Assembly (NCBI RefSeq): GCF_022179325.1
Contig: NZ_BPQQ01000037.1
Coordinates: forward strand, 31,682 to 95,681
Source of the DNA: Methylobacterium isbiliense
GTDB lineage: Bacteria; Pseudomonadota; Alphaproteobacteria; Rhizobiales; Beijerinckiaceae
Length of the DNA stretch: 64,000 nt
Direction of reading: 5' to 3'
This document shows, piece by piece, positions 26,181 through 35,547 of the stretch. Made by a program: the position numbers and the translations under genes. The first letter of the stretch is position 1. Every line of letters starts with the position of its first letter. The notes beneath the pieces are model-generated. The model was not told the DNA's origin, did not search any database, and saw only the letters and a list, made by a program, of their open reading frames with translations.

Positions 26181-27029
26181 TCAGCCGTCGCGCAACTCCG
26201 GATGCGTCTCCAGGAGGTCGTCGGCCCATTCGCCCGCGCTCTCGTGGCCGAGTTCCTCAGCCTGCCGGAAGCGCCGGTAGGCCTGCCGGGGGTCGGCCGC
26301 GACGCCGCGACCGTCGAGATGCTTGCGGGCGAGCCAGTAGGCGGCCGACGCGCTGCCCAGGCAGGCCGCCCGCTCGTAGAGGCGCACGGCCCGCCCGGCA
26401 TCCGGCAGTACCGTCTCGCCGTCGTCGTACTGGACCGCGAGGTTGTAGACCGCCCGCCCGTCGTCGCAGGCGGCGGCGCGGCGGTTCCAGTACAGGAAGC
26501 GCAGGGGGCTGCGCCGCACCTGCGTGCCGGTGCCGTAGGCGTGGGCGAGGCCGAGCATCGCGTCGGTGTCGCCGCGCGCGGCGCCCTTGCGCAGCCACGC
26601 CAAGCCCGCGGCCGGGTCCCGCCGCACGCCGCCCTGGCCCGTGAGATAGAAGCGGCCGAGATTGTTCATCGCGGTGCCGCAGCCGAGCGCCGCGGCGCGC
26701 TCGTAGTAGCGCCGGGCCATGTCGAGGCTGCGCGGCAGCTCGTGCCCGTGCTGGTACATGCTGCCGATGTTGTTGAGGGCGTCGGGCTGGTCGGTCTCCT
26801 CGGCGAGCCGGTACCAGTGCAGGGCGCGGCGGCGGTCGCACGGCAGGCCGTCGTAGCCCTGGTCGAAGATGTCGCCGACCACGTAGGCGGCCGCGCCGTC
26901 CCCGTCCTCGGCGAGCCGCATCAGCTCCGCGATCGGCCGCGCGTAGAGCGGATCCCAGGGCGGCGTCGGCGGCGGCGCGAAGCGGATCCGCTCCAGCACG
27001 CGGTCGACCAGGGTGTTGACGAGCCTCAT
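26181..27029 (-). CDS. Sel1-repeat (tetratricopeptide-like) protein
   Basis: Protein of 282 residues from the ATG at 27029, made of about five to six Sel1-like helical repeats, for example AAYVVGDIFDQGYDGLPCD, ALNNIGSMYQHGHELP, AMNNLGRFYLTGQGGV, AMLGLAHAYGTGTQV, and AAYWLARKHLDGRGV. These repeats give a protein-binding solenoid. No signal peptide is visible. Sel1 proteins often work in stress or signalling complexes. It is on the same strand after mutM but separated by 93 bp. Confidence 0.85.
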   Translation of the reverse strand: MRLVNTLVDRVLERIRFAPPPTPPWDPLYARPIAELMRLAEDGDGAAAYVVGDIFDQGYDGLPCDRRRALHWYRLAEETDQPDALNNIGSMYQHGHELPRSLDMARRYYERAAALGCGTAMNNLGRFYLTGQGGVRRDPAAGLAWLRKGAARGDTDAMLGLAHAYGTGTQVRRSPLRFLYWNRRAAACDDGRAVYNLAVQYDDGETVLPDAGRAVRLYERAACLGSASAAYWLARKHLDGRGVAADPRQAYRRFRQAEELGHESAGEWADDLLETHPELRDG

Positions 27030-27122
27030 GGCGCGGATGGCTGCGGCGGGCTCCGGGCCCGGACCCCGCCAGGATGCCGAGGTTGCGGCGCGGATCAACC
27101 CCGCCGTGCCGCCTGCGCCGCG

Positions 27123-28016
27123 TCAAGCCCGCGTCTGGCAGGTCTCGCAGAAGAAGGTGGAGCGCCCGCCCTGCACCATCCGCCGCACCACGCCCCGGCA
27201 GCCCCGGGCCGTGCAGGCCAGCCCCTCGCGGTCGTAGACCCGGAAGACGTTCTGGAACGCGCCCTTGCTGCCGTCCGTGTGGGCGTAGTCGCGCAGAGTG
27301 GAGCCGCCCGCCGCCACCGCCTCGGTGAGCACCTCGCGGATCACCGTGGCGAGCCGTCCCGCCGCCCGGGTCGGGCGCCCGGCCGCGTCGGCGAGGCTGC
27401 CGGCCGGAGCCTCCGGATGCAGCCGCGCCCGGTGCAGCGCCTCGCAGACGTAGATGTTGCCCAGGCCCGCGATCAGGCGCTGGTCGAGCAGCGCGGCCTT
27501 GAGCGGCGTGCGCTTGCCGGCGAAGAGGCGCGCCACGGTCTCGCCCGACAATGCGTTGCCGAGGGGCTCGATGCCCATGCCGGCGAAGTGGCGGCAGGTG
27601 GCGAGGTCGGCCGCGGGCACGAGGTCCATGAAGCCGAAGCGGCGCACGTCGTTGTAGGTCACGCGGGCGCCGTTCGAGAGCCCGAAGACGACGTGGTCGT
27701 GCTTGGACTGGCCCAGCGCTCCGTCGAGGTAGAAGTCCCCGGGCGAGACCTGGCGCCCGTCCGGCAGCACCACGTCGAAGCGCCCGCTCATGCCCAGGTG
27801 CATGATCAGCGCCTCGCCCGACGAGAGGTCGGCCACCAGATACTTGGCGCGCCGCGACAGGGCCTCGACCCGCTGGCCGGTGAGGCGCGCGGCGAAGCGC
27901 GGGGGCAGGGGAAAGCGCAGGTCCGGCCGCGCGAGGCGCACTTCGGAAAAATGCGCCCCGACGAGGGCGGGTTCGAGGCCGCGGCGCACGGTCTCGACTT
28001 CGGGCAGTTCGGGCAT
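27123..28016 (-). CDS. mutM: Formamidopyrimidine-DNA glycosylase
   Basis: Base-excision repair enzyme that removes oxidised purines such as 8-oxoguanine. It has 297 residues from the ATG at 28016. The catalytic N-terminus PELPEVETV (Pro2, Glu3) is intact after Met removal. The H2TH region [11 protein letters not shown] and the C-terminal zinc finger (CTARGC, then FFCETCQTR) are present. The four-residue spacing of the first cysteine pair is common in alphaproteobacteria. It is divergent from ubiE. Confidence 0.95.
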   Translation of the reverse strand: MPELPEVETVRRGLEPALVGAHFSEVRLARPDLRFPLPPRFAARLTGQRVEALSRRAKYLVADLSSGEALIMHLGMSGRFDVVLPDGRQVSPGDFYLDGALGQSKHDHVVFGLSNGARVTYNDVRRFGFMDLVPAADLATCRHFAGMGIEPLGNALSGETVARLFAGKRTPLKAALLDQRLIAGLGNIYVCEALHRARLHPEAPAGSLADAAGRPTRAAGRLATVIREVLTEAVAAGGSTLRDYAHTDGSKGAFQNVFRVYDREGLACTARGCRGVVRRMVQGGRSTFFCETCQTRA

Positions 28017-28150
28017 GGCACTCCGGGAGGGACGAGGGCGCTGCGGCAGGCGCGAAGAACCGCACCCGCCGACCTTCCGCCCGAGATGGTGATTCCGGCG
28101 CTCACCCGCTATGGAGGCGGCGGCGAGAGGACGGCGAGAGGACCGACGCA

Positions 28151-28909
28151 ATGGCTGCCGACGAGAGCCGGACCGATTTCGGCTTCACGCGCGTCCCCCT
28201 CGACGAGAAGCAGGGGCGCGTCAACGAGGTCTTCCGGTCGGTGGCCCAGCGCTACGACCTGATGAACGACCTGATGTCCGGCGGGCTGCACCGGGCCTGG
28301 AAGAGCGCCCTGATCTCGACCCTGCGCCCGTCGCGCACCCGGCCCTTCGATCTCCTCGACGTGGCGGGGGGCACCGGCGACATCGCCTTCCGGGCGCTGG
28401 AGGCGGGCGGTCCCGACACCCGCGTCACCGTGCTCGACATCAACGACGCGATGCTCGGCGTCGGGCGCGAGCGGGCGGGCGGGCGCTTCGGCGGGCGCAT
28501 CGCCTTCGTGGCCGGGAATGCCGAGGCGCTGCCGCTGCCGGACCGCGCCTTCGACGCCTACACCATCGCCTTCGGCATCCGGAACGTGCCGCGCATCGAG
28601 CGGGCGCTGGCGGAGGCCCACCGCGTGCTGCGGGTCGGCGGGCGCTTCCTGTGCCTCGAATTCTCGCATGTCGACGTGCCGGGGCTCGACCGGATCTACG
28701 ACGCCTACTCGTTCCGGGTGATCCCCCGCCTCGGCGAATGGGTGGCGGGGGACAAGGAATCCTACCGCTACCTCGTCGAATCGATCCGCCGCTTCCCGAC
28801 GCCCGGCGCCTTCGAGGGCATGATCGCGGAGGCGGGCTTCGCCCGGGTCTCGCACCGCCGGCTCAGCGGCGGCATCTGCGCCATCCATTCGGGCTGGAAG
28901 CTCGCGTGA
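28151..28909 (+). CDS. ubiE: Demethylubiquinone/demethylmenaquinone methyltransferase UbiE
   Basis: SAM-dependent C-methyltransferase in ubiquinone biosynthesis. It has 252 residues. The SAM-binding motif [17 protein letters not shown] is clear, as are [35 protein letters not shown] and the C-terminal [10 protein letters not shown]. First gene of a ubiE-ubiB-coaBC run on the plus strand, as in many alphaproteobacteria. It is divergent from mutM with 134 bp between starts. Confidence 0.95.
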   Translation: MAADESRTDFGFTRVPLDEKQGRVNEVFRSVAQRYDLMNDLMSGGLHRAWKSALISTLRPSRTRPFDLLDVAGGTGDIAFRALEAGGPDTRVTVLDINDAMLGVGRERAGGRFGGRIAFVAGNAEALPLPDRAFDAYTIAFGIRNVPRIERALAEAHRVLRVGGRFLCLEFSHVDVPGLDRIYDAYSFRVIPRLGEWVAGDKESYRYLVESIRRFPTPGAFEGMIAEAGFARVSHRRLSGGICAIHSGWKLA

Positions 28910-28937
28910 GCGGCCGCGCGACCGGAGCCCGCCCGCT

Positions 28938-30491
28938 TTGCTGAGCGCCGTCATCCACCTCGTCCGGGGCCTGTGGGTCGGCTGGGTGATGGCGCGCGAG
29001 GGCGCGCTCGCCTTCGTCGACGCCGCCGCGCTGCCGCCGCACCTGCGGGTCTTCCTGCGGCTCGGCCGCAAGCTGGAGCGCCGCGGCCTCGGGCCCACCG
29101 CGCGGCTGCCCGCCGCCCTGACGCGGCTCGGGCCATCCTACGTCAAGTTCGGCCAGTTCCTGGCGACCCGGCCGGACATCGTGGGCGTCGCCGCCGCGCG
29201 GGACCTGGAGCGGCTGCAGGACCGGGTGCCGCCGTTCCCGCAGGCGATCGCGGTCGCCACCGTGGAGGAGGCGCTCGGGCGGCCGATCACCGCCGTGTTC
29301 CTGTCCTTCAGCGCGCCGGTCGCCGCCGCCTCCATCGCCCAGGTCCACCAGGCCCGCATGCGCGAGCCGAACGGGTCCGAGCGGACCATCGCCGTCAAGG
29401 TGATGCGGCCGGGCGTGCGCGAGCGCTTCGCCCGCGATATCCAGGCGATGCGCTTCATGGCCCGGGTGGTGGAGATCCTGCGCCCGGAGGCGGAGCGGCT
29501 GCGCCCGCGCGAGGTGGTCGAGACGCTGGCCCGTTCGGTGGCGATGGAGATGGACCTGCGCCTGGAGGCGGCGGCCCTCTCGGAATTCGCCGAGAACATC
29601 AAGGGCGACACCGACTTCCGGGTGCCGCAGCCGATCTGGGAGCTCACCGGCCGCGACGTGCTGGCGAGCGAGTGGATCGACGGCATCCGCCTCAACGACC
29701 GGCCCGCCATCGTGGAGGCCGGGCACGACGTCGCGGCGCTCGGGCGAACGGTGATCCAGTCCTTCCTGCGCCACGCGATCCGGGACGGCTTCTTCCACGC
29801 CGACATGCATCCGGGCAACCTGTTCGTGGACCCGATGGGCCGCCTGGCGGCGGTCGATTTCGGCATCATGGGCCGGCTCGGCATCAAGGAGCGCCGCTTC
29901 CTCGCCGAGATCCTGCTCGGCTTCATCCTGCGCGACTACCGGCGCGTGGCCGAGGTGCATTTCGAGGCGGGCTACGTGCCCGCGCATCACTCGGTCGACG
30001 ACTTCGCGCAGGCGATCCGCGCCATCGGCGAGCCGATCCACCAGCGCCGGGCCGACGAGATCTCGATGGCCAAGGTGCTGACGCTCCTGTTCGACGTCAC
30101 GGCACTGTTCGACATGAGCACCCGCACCGAACTGGTGATGCTGCAGAAGACCATGGTGGTGGTGGAGGGCGTGGCGCGCTCGCTCGATCCGCGCCTGGAC
30201 ATGTGGACCACCGCCGAGCCGGTGGTGCGCACGTGGCTCGCGCGCAATCTCGGGCCGATCGGCCGGGTCGAACAGGCGGGCCGGGCCGCGCTGACGCTGG
30301 CCGACGTGCTGGCGGACGCCCCCGACCTGTCGCAGCGCCTCAAGCGCGTGCTGATCCGCCTCGACGAGAGCGCCCCGCGCGAGGGCGCCCGGCTCGAACG
30401 CCGGGCCCGGGCCGAGACGCGGCGCGCGCTGTGGTCGACGCTCGGGCTCTGGGCCATCGCGGGCGCGGTGCTGCTGCTCGCCCTGCGCTGA
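28938..30491 (+). CDS. ubiB: Ubiquinone biosynthesis regulatory kinase-like protein UbiB
   Basis: Atypical protein-kinase-like ATPase of the ABC1/UbiB family needed for ubiquinone synthesis. It has 517 residues. Family motifs are KFGQFLATRPDIVG, AAASIAQVHQA, then HADMHPGNLFV and VDFGIMGRLG. The last ~20 residues (WSTLGLWAIAGAVLLLALR) form a membrane helix, so it is membrane-associated. It starts 28 bp after ubiE. Confidence 0.93.
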   Translation: MLSAVIHLVRGLWVGWVMAREGALAFVDAAALPPHLRVFLRLGRKLERRGLGPTARLPAALTRLGPSYVKFGQFLATRPDIVGVAAARDLERLQDRVPPFPQAIAVATVEEALGRPITAVFLSFSAPVAAASIAQVHQARMREPNGSERTIAVKVMRPGVRERFARDIQAMRFMARVVEILRPEAERLRPREVVETLARSVAMEMDLRLEAAALSEFAENIKGDTDFRVPQPIWELTGRDVLASEWIDGIRLNDRPAIVEAGHDVAALGRTVIQSFLRHAIRDGFFHADMHPGNLFVDPMGRLAAVDFGIMGRLGIKERRFLAEILLGFILRDYRRVAEVHFEAGYVPAHHSVDDFAQAIRAIGEPIHQRRADEISMAKVLTLLFDVTALFDMSTRTELVMLQKTMVVVEGVARSLDPRLDMWTTAEPVVRTWLARNLGPIGRVEQAGRAALTLADVLADAPDLSQRLKRVLIRLDESAPREGARLERRARAETRRALWSTLGLWAIAGAVLLLALR

Positions 30492-30658
30492 GCCGGCCGG
30501 CGGCGTGGACACGGGCCTTGCGCCCGGACATATCACGCGGAGGGCAGGGACCCGCGGCGCGCCGGAAGGACCCCCCGCCCCTGCGCAGAGACCGTCGGCC
30601 CGCCTCAGGAGAGGGATCCCGCCATGCAGTCCGGACCGTGCCGGTCGCCGAGGTGCGC

Positions 30659-31879
30659 ATGACCCTGCCGCTGGCGAACCGGCGGGTGCTGCTCGTGATC
30701 GGGGGCGGCATCGCGGCCTACAAGTCGCTCGACCTGATCCGGCGCCTGCGCGAGCGCGGGGCGGCGGTGCGCTGCGTGCTGACCAAGGGGGCGCAATCCT
30801 TCGTCACGCCGCTCGCCGCCGGCGCGCTGTCGGGCGAGCGGGCGCATACCGACCTGTTCGACCGCGAGGACGAGGCCGATATCGGCCACATCAAGCTCGC
30901 CCGGCAGGCCGATGCCGTGGTGGTGGCGCCCGCCACCGCCAACCTGATGGCGCGCATGGCCGGGGGCCACGCGGACGACCTCGCCGCGACGGTGCTGCTC
31001 GCCACCTCGCTGCCGATCCTGATCGCCCCGGCGATGAACGTGCGGATGTGGCTGCACCCGGCGACGCAGCGCAACCTCGCGCTCCTGCGCCAGGACGGCG
31101 TCTCGGTGGTGGGGCCGAATGTCGGGGCGATGGCGGAGGCCGAGACCGGGCCGGGCCGCATGGCCGAGCCGCAGGAGATCGTCGCGGCGCTGGTGGCGAT
31201 GCTGGAGCGCCGCACCGCGCCGGGTGCGCTCGCGGGCCGCCACGTCCTCGTCACCTCGGGGCCGACCCACGAGCCGATCGATCCGGTGCGCTACATCGCC
31301 AACCGCTCGTCCGGCAAGCAGGGCCACGCCATCGCGGCCGCCGCGGCGCAAGCCGGCGCGCGCGTCACGCTGGTCTCGGGGCCGGTGACCCTGCCCGATC
31401 CGCCCGGCGTGGCCGTGGTGCGGGTCGAGACCGCGCGGGCGATGCTGGCGGCCGTCGAGGCGGCCTTGCCGGCCGACATCGCGGTCTTCGCCGCGGCCGT
31501 CGCCGATTGGCGGCCCGCCGCCGAGACGGGCGAGAAGATCAAGAAGGGCCCGGGGGGACCGCCCGGCCTCGCGCTCACCGAGAACCCCGACATCCTCGCC
31601 ACCATCGCGCAGCGCGCCGCCGGGCGCCCCCCGCTCGTCGTCGGCTTCGCGGCCGAGACGCAGGCGGTGGTGGACAACGCCCGCGCCAAGATCGCCCGCA
31701 AGGGCTGCGACCTCATCGTCGCCAACGACGTCTCGGCAGCGACCGGCGTGATGGGCGGGGACCGCAACACCGTGCTGCTCGTCGGGCGCGACGGCTCGGT
31801 GGAGACATGGCCGACCCTCGACAAGGACGAGGTCGCCCGCCGCCTCGTCGCGCGCCTCGCCGCCCTCGCGGGCGCCTGA
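30659..31879 (+). CDS. coaBC: Phosphopantothenoylcysteine decarboxylase/synthase CoaBC
   Basis: Bifunctional enzyme of coenzyme A synthesis. It has 406 residues from the ATG at 30659. The N-terminal FMN-dependent decarboxylase (CoaC) has GGGIAAYKSLDLIRRL, ATANLMARMAGG and APAMNVRMW. The C-terminal synthase (CoaB) has SGPTHEPIDPVRYIANRSSGKQG, then AAVADWRP and VGFAAET. The usual full length is about 400-430. It is 168 bp after ubiB. Confidence 0.95.
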   Translation: MTLPLANRRVLLVIGGGIAAYKSLDLIRRLRERGAAVRCVLTKGAQSFVTPLAAGALSGERAHTDLFDREDEADIGHIKLARQADAVVVAPATANLMARMAGGHADDLAATVLLATSLPILIAPAMNVRMWLHPATQRNLALLRQDGVSVVGPNVGAMAEAETGPGRMAEPQEIVAALVAMLERRTAPGALAGRHVLVTSGPTHEPIDPVRYIANRSSGKQGHAIAAAAAQAGARVTLVSGPVTLPDPPGVAVVRVETARAMLAAVEAALPADIAVFAAAVADWRPAAETGEKIKKGPGGPPGLALTENPDILATIAQRAAGRPPLVVGFAAETQAVVDNARAKIARKGCDLIVANDVSAATGVMGGDRNTVLLVGRDGSVETWPTLDKDEVARRLVARLAALAGA

Positions 31880-31972
31880 CGGGACGTGGGGGCGATGCAT
31901 TATACCGCATGGTCCGCGCCTTGGCGCGGAGCGGGCCGGCCTTAGGCTTCCGGGGCATCGTCAGGAGGCCCC

Positions 31973-32179
31973 ATGCCCGTCATCCTCGTCGTCGCCCTCG
32001 TCTGCGCCTCCTCGATCGCCGCGAAGGACTGTACCCGCGAGACCGCGCAGGACGTGATCACCGCGCCCGCGCATTCGCCGCAGGAATGCCTGCTGATGGG
32101 GCCGACGCTGGTGGCCGGCGCCGGCCGCAGCGAGGACCGGACCACCTACGTCAAGACGCTGTGCGAGCGCCGGCGCTGA
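31973..32179 (+). CDS. Small exported protein, Cys-rich
   Basis: Protein of 68 residues with a short hydrophobic signal (MPVILVVALVCASSIAA) and a mature part with three cysteines (KDCTRETAQD, QECLLMG, TLCERRR). It is convergent with matB, with 13 bp between stops. No function is known. Confidence 0.5.
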   Translation: MPVILVVALVCASSIAAKDCTRETAQDVITAPAHSPQECLLMGPTLVAGAGRSEDRTTYVKTLCERRR

Positions 32180-32192
32180 CCGGCGCGCCGCT

Positions 32193-33719
32193 TCACCCGG
32201 CCGCGTAGAGCCCCTTGTGGGCGTCGCGCAGCAGGTTCTTCTGCACCTTGCCCATAGTGTTGCGCGGCAGTTCCTCGGCGAACAGCACCCGCTTGGGCAG
32301 CTTGAACTTGGCGAGCCGCGCCTCCAGGGCCTTCTGGATCTCGGTCTCGCTCGGGTTCGCGCCGGGCCGGCGCACCACCACGGCGGTGACGCCCTCGCCG
32401 AAATCCTGGTGCGGCAGCCCGATCACCGCCGATTCGAGCACGCCCGGCAGGGCGTCGATCTCGGTCTCGATCTCCTTCGGGTAGACGTTGTAGCCGCCCG
32501 TGATGATGAGGTCCTTGCCGCGCCCGACGATGTGGACGTAGCCGCGCGCGTCGACCTTGCCGAGGTCGCCGGTGATGAAGAACCCGTCCGGCTTGAACTC
32601 GGCCGCCGTCTTCTCGGGCATGCGCCAGTAGCCCTTGAAGACGTTGGGGCCGCGCACCTCGATCATGCCGACCTCGTCGGTCCGCAGGGCCGCGCCGGTC
32701 TCGGGATCCACCACCCGCAGGTCCACCCCCGGCAGCGGGAAGCCGACCGTGCCCGCCACCCGGTCCCCCTCGTAGGGGTTCGAGGTGTTCATGTTGGTCT
32801 CGGTCATGCCGTAGCGTTCGAGGATGGCGTGGCCGGTGCGCTCGCGCCACTCGCGATGGGTCTCGGCGAGCAGCGGCGCCGAGCCGGAGACGAACAGGCG
32901 CATCCGGCGCGTCGCCTCCGGCGTCAGGCCCGGCTCCTTCAGAAGGCGGGTGTAGAAGGTCGGCACCCCCATCATCACGCTCGCCCGGTCCATCAGGGCG
33001 AGCATGCGCGGCGGATCGAGCTTGGGCAGGAAGATCATGGCCGCGCCCGCCATCAGCACGGTGTTCGTCGCCACGAACAGGCCGTGGGTGTGGAACACCG
33101 GCAGGGCGTGGAGCAGCACGTCATCGGCGGTGAAGCGCCATGCCTCGACGAGCGTCAGGGCGTTCGACGCGAGGTTGTCGTGGCTCAGCATGGCGCCCTT
33201 CGAGCGCCCGGTGGTGCCCGAGGTGTAGAGGATCGCCGCGAGGTCGTCGGGGCCGCGCGCCACGTCGACGAAGGCGCCGGTCTGGCCGGCGGCCTCGGCC
33301 GCCATCGTGCCCTCGCCCGCGGCGTCGAGCGTACCGACCTGCGGCACGCCGGCCGCCTCCGCCACCGGCTTCAGCGCGTCGAGGCGGGCCGGGTCGCACA
33401 CGAACAGGGCCGGCTCGGCGTCGCCCAGGAAGTAGGCGATCTCGGCCGGCGTGTAGGCGGTGTTGAGCGGCAGGAACGCCGCACCGGCCCGCACGCAGCC
33501 GAGATAGAGCGCCAGCACGGCCGGGCTCTTCTCCACCTGCACGGCCACCCGGTCGCCGGGCTTGACGCCGAGGCCCGCCAGGGCCGCGGCGTAGCGGGCC
33601 GAGGCCGCGATGAGGTCGGCGTAGCTCCAGCGCAGGCCCTCCGGCGTCTCCAGGAAGGGCCGCGTGGAGGGATCGCCGGGCAGCCGGGCGCGGATGAGGT
33701 CGAAGAGATGGTTGCTCAT
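32193..33719 (-). CDS. matB: Malonyl-CoA synthetase (acyl-CoA synthetase family)
   Basis: ANL-superfamily adenylate-forming enzyme, 508 residues, with AMP-binding P-loop ILYTSGTTGRSKG, A5 motif ERYGMTETNMNTSNPYEG (typical of malonyl-CoA/methylmalonyl-CoA synthetases), A7-A8 ITGDLGKVDARGYVHIVGRGKD, and A10 Lys in RNTMGKVQKN. It should convert malonate, ATP and CoA to malonyl-CoA. The neighbouring malonyl-CoA decarboxylase and GntR regulator strongly support this over a generic acyl-CoA ligase. The start codon area is duplicated (see 33707-33734). Confidence 0.9.
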   Translation of the reverse strand: MSNHLFDLIRARLPGDPSTRPFLETPEGLRWSYADLIAASARYAAALAGLGVKPGDRVAVQVEKSPAVLALYLGCVRAGAAFLPLNTAYTPAEIAYFLGDAEPALFVCDPARLDALKPVAEAAGVPQVGTLDAAGEGTMAAEAAGQTGAFVDVARGPDDLAAILYTSGTTGRSKGAMLSHDNLASNALTLVEAWRFTADDVLLHALPVFHTHGLFVATNTVLMAGAAMIFLPKLDPPRMLALMDRASVMMGVPTFYTRLLKEPGLTPEATRRMRLFVSGSAPLLAETHREWRERTGHAILERYGMTETNMNTSNPYEGDRVAGTVGFPLPGVDLRVVDPETGAALRTDEVGMIEVRGPNVFKGYWRMPEKTAAEFKPDGFFITGDLGKVDARGYVHIVGRGKDLIITGGYNVYPKEIETEIDALPGVLESAVIGLPHQDFGEGVTAVVVRRPGANPSETEIQKALEARLAKFKLPKRVLFAEELPRNTMGKVQKNLLRDAHKGLYAAG

Positions 33720-33734
33720 GGATGGTTGCTCATG
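33707..33734. repeat. 14-bp tandem duplication over the matB start codon
   Basis: GATGGTTGCTCATG occurs twice back to back. On the minus strand this gives two ATGs: at 33733, with a purine-rich GGAACTCCCC before it, and at 33719. The first frame is only MSNHP-stop; its TGA (33718-33716) overlaps the second ATG. The second ATG opens the 508-codon gene but has no Shine-Dalgarno sequence of its own. Translation of matB may therefore depend on coupling to the five-codon leader. Confidence 0.85.
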
Positions 33735-33766
33735 GGGAGTTCCAGGTCCGGACAGCGGCCGCCGCA

Positions 33767-35320
33767 TCACGCGTCGGCGAGCTTGTCCGACTTGGCGGGC
33801 GGCAGGTTCTGGCGCAGTTCGCGGTTGACCGCGATCGAGGCCGAGACGGTGCCGAGATTGGCGTAGGTCTCGTGGTTCTTCTCGATCGCGGCGAGGTCGT
33901 AGAGGTAGTTCACCATCAGGCCGTGCGACTGCGCCAGCCCCTTGGGCGAGACGTCGCCGAGGTGGTTGAGCCGCTCCAGCCGGGCGCCGTTGCCGAGATG
34001 GAAGCGGGCCACCGGGTCCACCGGCTTGCCGCGCGGCGTCTTGGCGCGCAGGAAGTAGTAGGCGGCGGCCGGGATCAGCGCCTTGCGCACCGCCTCGGCG
34101 CTCGCCTTGTCGGCGTGCCAGCCCGGCCGGTCGAGCAGTCGCAGGGTCTCGACGTCCTCGCGGGTGAGGCCCTGGGGCACGTCCGCGCGCCGCTCGCCGT
34201 CGAGCCAGCTGCGGAAGCCCGGCACCGGCGAGAGCGTGACGAAGGTCTTGAGCGCCGGCATCTCGCGGCAGAGATCCTCCACCACCTGCTTGATCAGGAA
34301 ATTGCCGAAGGTGACGCCGGCCAGCCCCTTCTGACAGTTCGAGATCGAGTAGAAGATCGCCGCGGTCGCCTCCCGCGAGGCCATCGGCTGGCGCTCCCCC
34401 GCGAGGATCGGGCCGATCGCCGAGGCGATGCCGGTGGTCAGCGCCACCTCCACGAAGATCAGCGGCTCGTCCACCAGCGCCGGGTGGAAGAAGGCGAAGC
34501 AGCGCCGGTCCGGGGGTTCGATGCGGCGGCGCAGGTCGTCCCAGCCGGAGATCTCGTGCACCGCCTCGTAGCGGATGATCTTCTCCAGGATGTGGGCCGG
34601 CGTCGTCCAGTCGATGCGGTGCAGGACCAGGAAGCCGCGGTTGAACCACGAGGCGAACAGGTGCTCGAAATCCGAGTCGAGGCTCGCGACGGCGTCGACG
34701 AGGGCGGGGTCGTGCTCCTTGCCGGCCTTCAGGGAGTCGCGGAGCGTGAACAGGTCCTCGCGCATGCGCACCAGGGCCAGCGTGCCGTCGCGGGCGAGGT
34801 TGAGACGGCGGATCAGCTCCTGCGAGCGCGGCTCGGCCGCCTCGTGCAGCCGCCCGAGCGTCGCGCGCGACGGGGCGGTGCGGTAGGCGACGATGGCGCT
34901 CTCGACCTCGGTCGCATCCGCGCCGAAATCCACCGCGATCCGGCGCAGGAAGTCGTGCCGCTCGGCCGGCGTGAAGGTGGCGTAGCGGTCGAGGATGATC
35001 CGTGCGAGCGCCACGCCGGACGCCTCGCCGCGCCGCGAGATCAGGTCCTCGCACAGCTTCACGAGATCGGGGACGCTGGCCCGCGAGAGCGCCTCGCCGC
35101 GGCCGAACGGGATCAGCCCGCGGCCCCGGTCCGTGATGCTCTGGAGGAGGTCGCCGAGGAAGGAGATCGCCACCATGTCGCCCTGCTGCCATCCCTGCCG
35201 CCTGCCCGTCGCGGGCAATTCTCCTGCCGGGGCTTCGCCCCCGGACAGATAGGTCTCCGCCTCCGCGGCGGCGGGGGGAGGCGTGCGCCGCCCCCAGAGT
35301 TTCGCGCCTCGGTCCGTCAT
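33767..35320 (-). CDS. matA: Malonyl-CoA decarboxylase
   Basis: Converts malonyl-CoA to acetyl-CoA and CO2. It has 517 residues, including a helical N-terminal domain and the catalytic region with PVPGFRSWLDG, HLGNGARLERLNHLGD (a conserved His), and KGLAQSHGLMVNYLYDL. These are typical of bacterial MCD (R. trifolii MatA). The ATG at 35320 gives the longest sensible frame; it lies upstream of the conserved part. matB starts 33 bp after the stop, so the two form an operon (matA-matB). Confidence 0.93.
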   Translation of the reverse strand: MTDRGAKLWGRRTPPPAAAEAETYLSGGEAPAGELPATGRRQGWQQGDMVAISFLGDLLQSITDRGRGLIPFGRGEALSRASVPDLVKLCEDLISRRGEASGVALARIILDRYATFTPAERHDFLRRIAVDFGADATEVESAIVAYRTAPSRATLGRLHEAAEPRSQELIRRLNLARDGTLALVRMREDLFTLRDSLKAGKEHDPALVDAVASLDSDFEHLFASWFNRGFLVLHRIDWTTPAHILEKIIRYEAVHEISGWDDLRRRIEPPDRRCFAFFHPALVDEPLIFVEVALTTGIASAIGPILAGERQPMASREATAAIFYSISNCQKGLAGVTFGNFLIKQVVEDLCREMPALKTFVTLSPVPGFRSWLDGERRADVPQGLTREDVETLRLLDRPGWHADKASAEAVRKALIPAAAYYFLRAKTPRGKPVDPVARFHLGNGARLERLNHLGDVSPKGLAQSHGLMVNYLYDLAAIEKNHETYANLGTVSASIAVNRELRQNLPPAKSDKLADA

Positions 35321-35547
35321 CAGCCGCCTCCTTGGCTGCCTCCTTGGCCGCATCTTTGGCCGCCACGCGGCAGGCGAGGCCCGGACTGCCGCATCGCGAC
35401 TCCGAAACGGGCGCGGAGGGTCGCGATTCTGGATATGCCGGCCGCGCTGAGCACCCTGCCGCGCGTCCACCTTGCACACAGAGAAAGCGCTCTTGCATAT
35501 TTTGTCAACCGGCGCGCATACTGATCGGGAGAACGGAGGCGGTCCGC
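35321..35547. promoter_or_regulatory. matA/matR divergent control region
   Basis: The 227-bp region holds an AT-rich island (35491-35510). On the minus strand, TTGACA (35508-35503) is followed after 17 bp by TTCTCT (35485-35480), a perfect -35 with a weak -10 for matA. The TTGTCAA (35502-35508) in the same island is a short inverted repeat and overlaps that -35, a good place for a GntR repressor. No stronger palindrome was seen. Confidence 0.45.

Noticed and set aside
35332-35547. Longer GntR protein starting inside the divergent promoter
   Set aside because: The extension would cover the matA promoter region and has no conserved sequence; the ATG at 35548 has a GGAGG and gives the normal HTH start.
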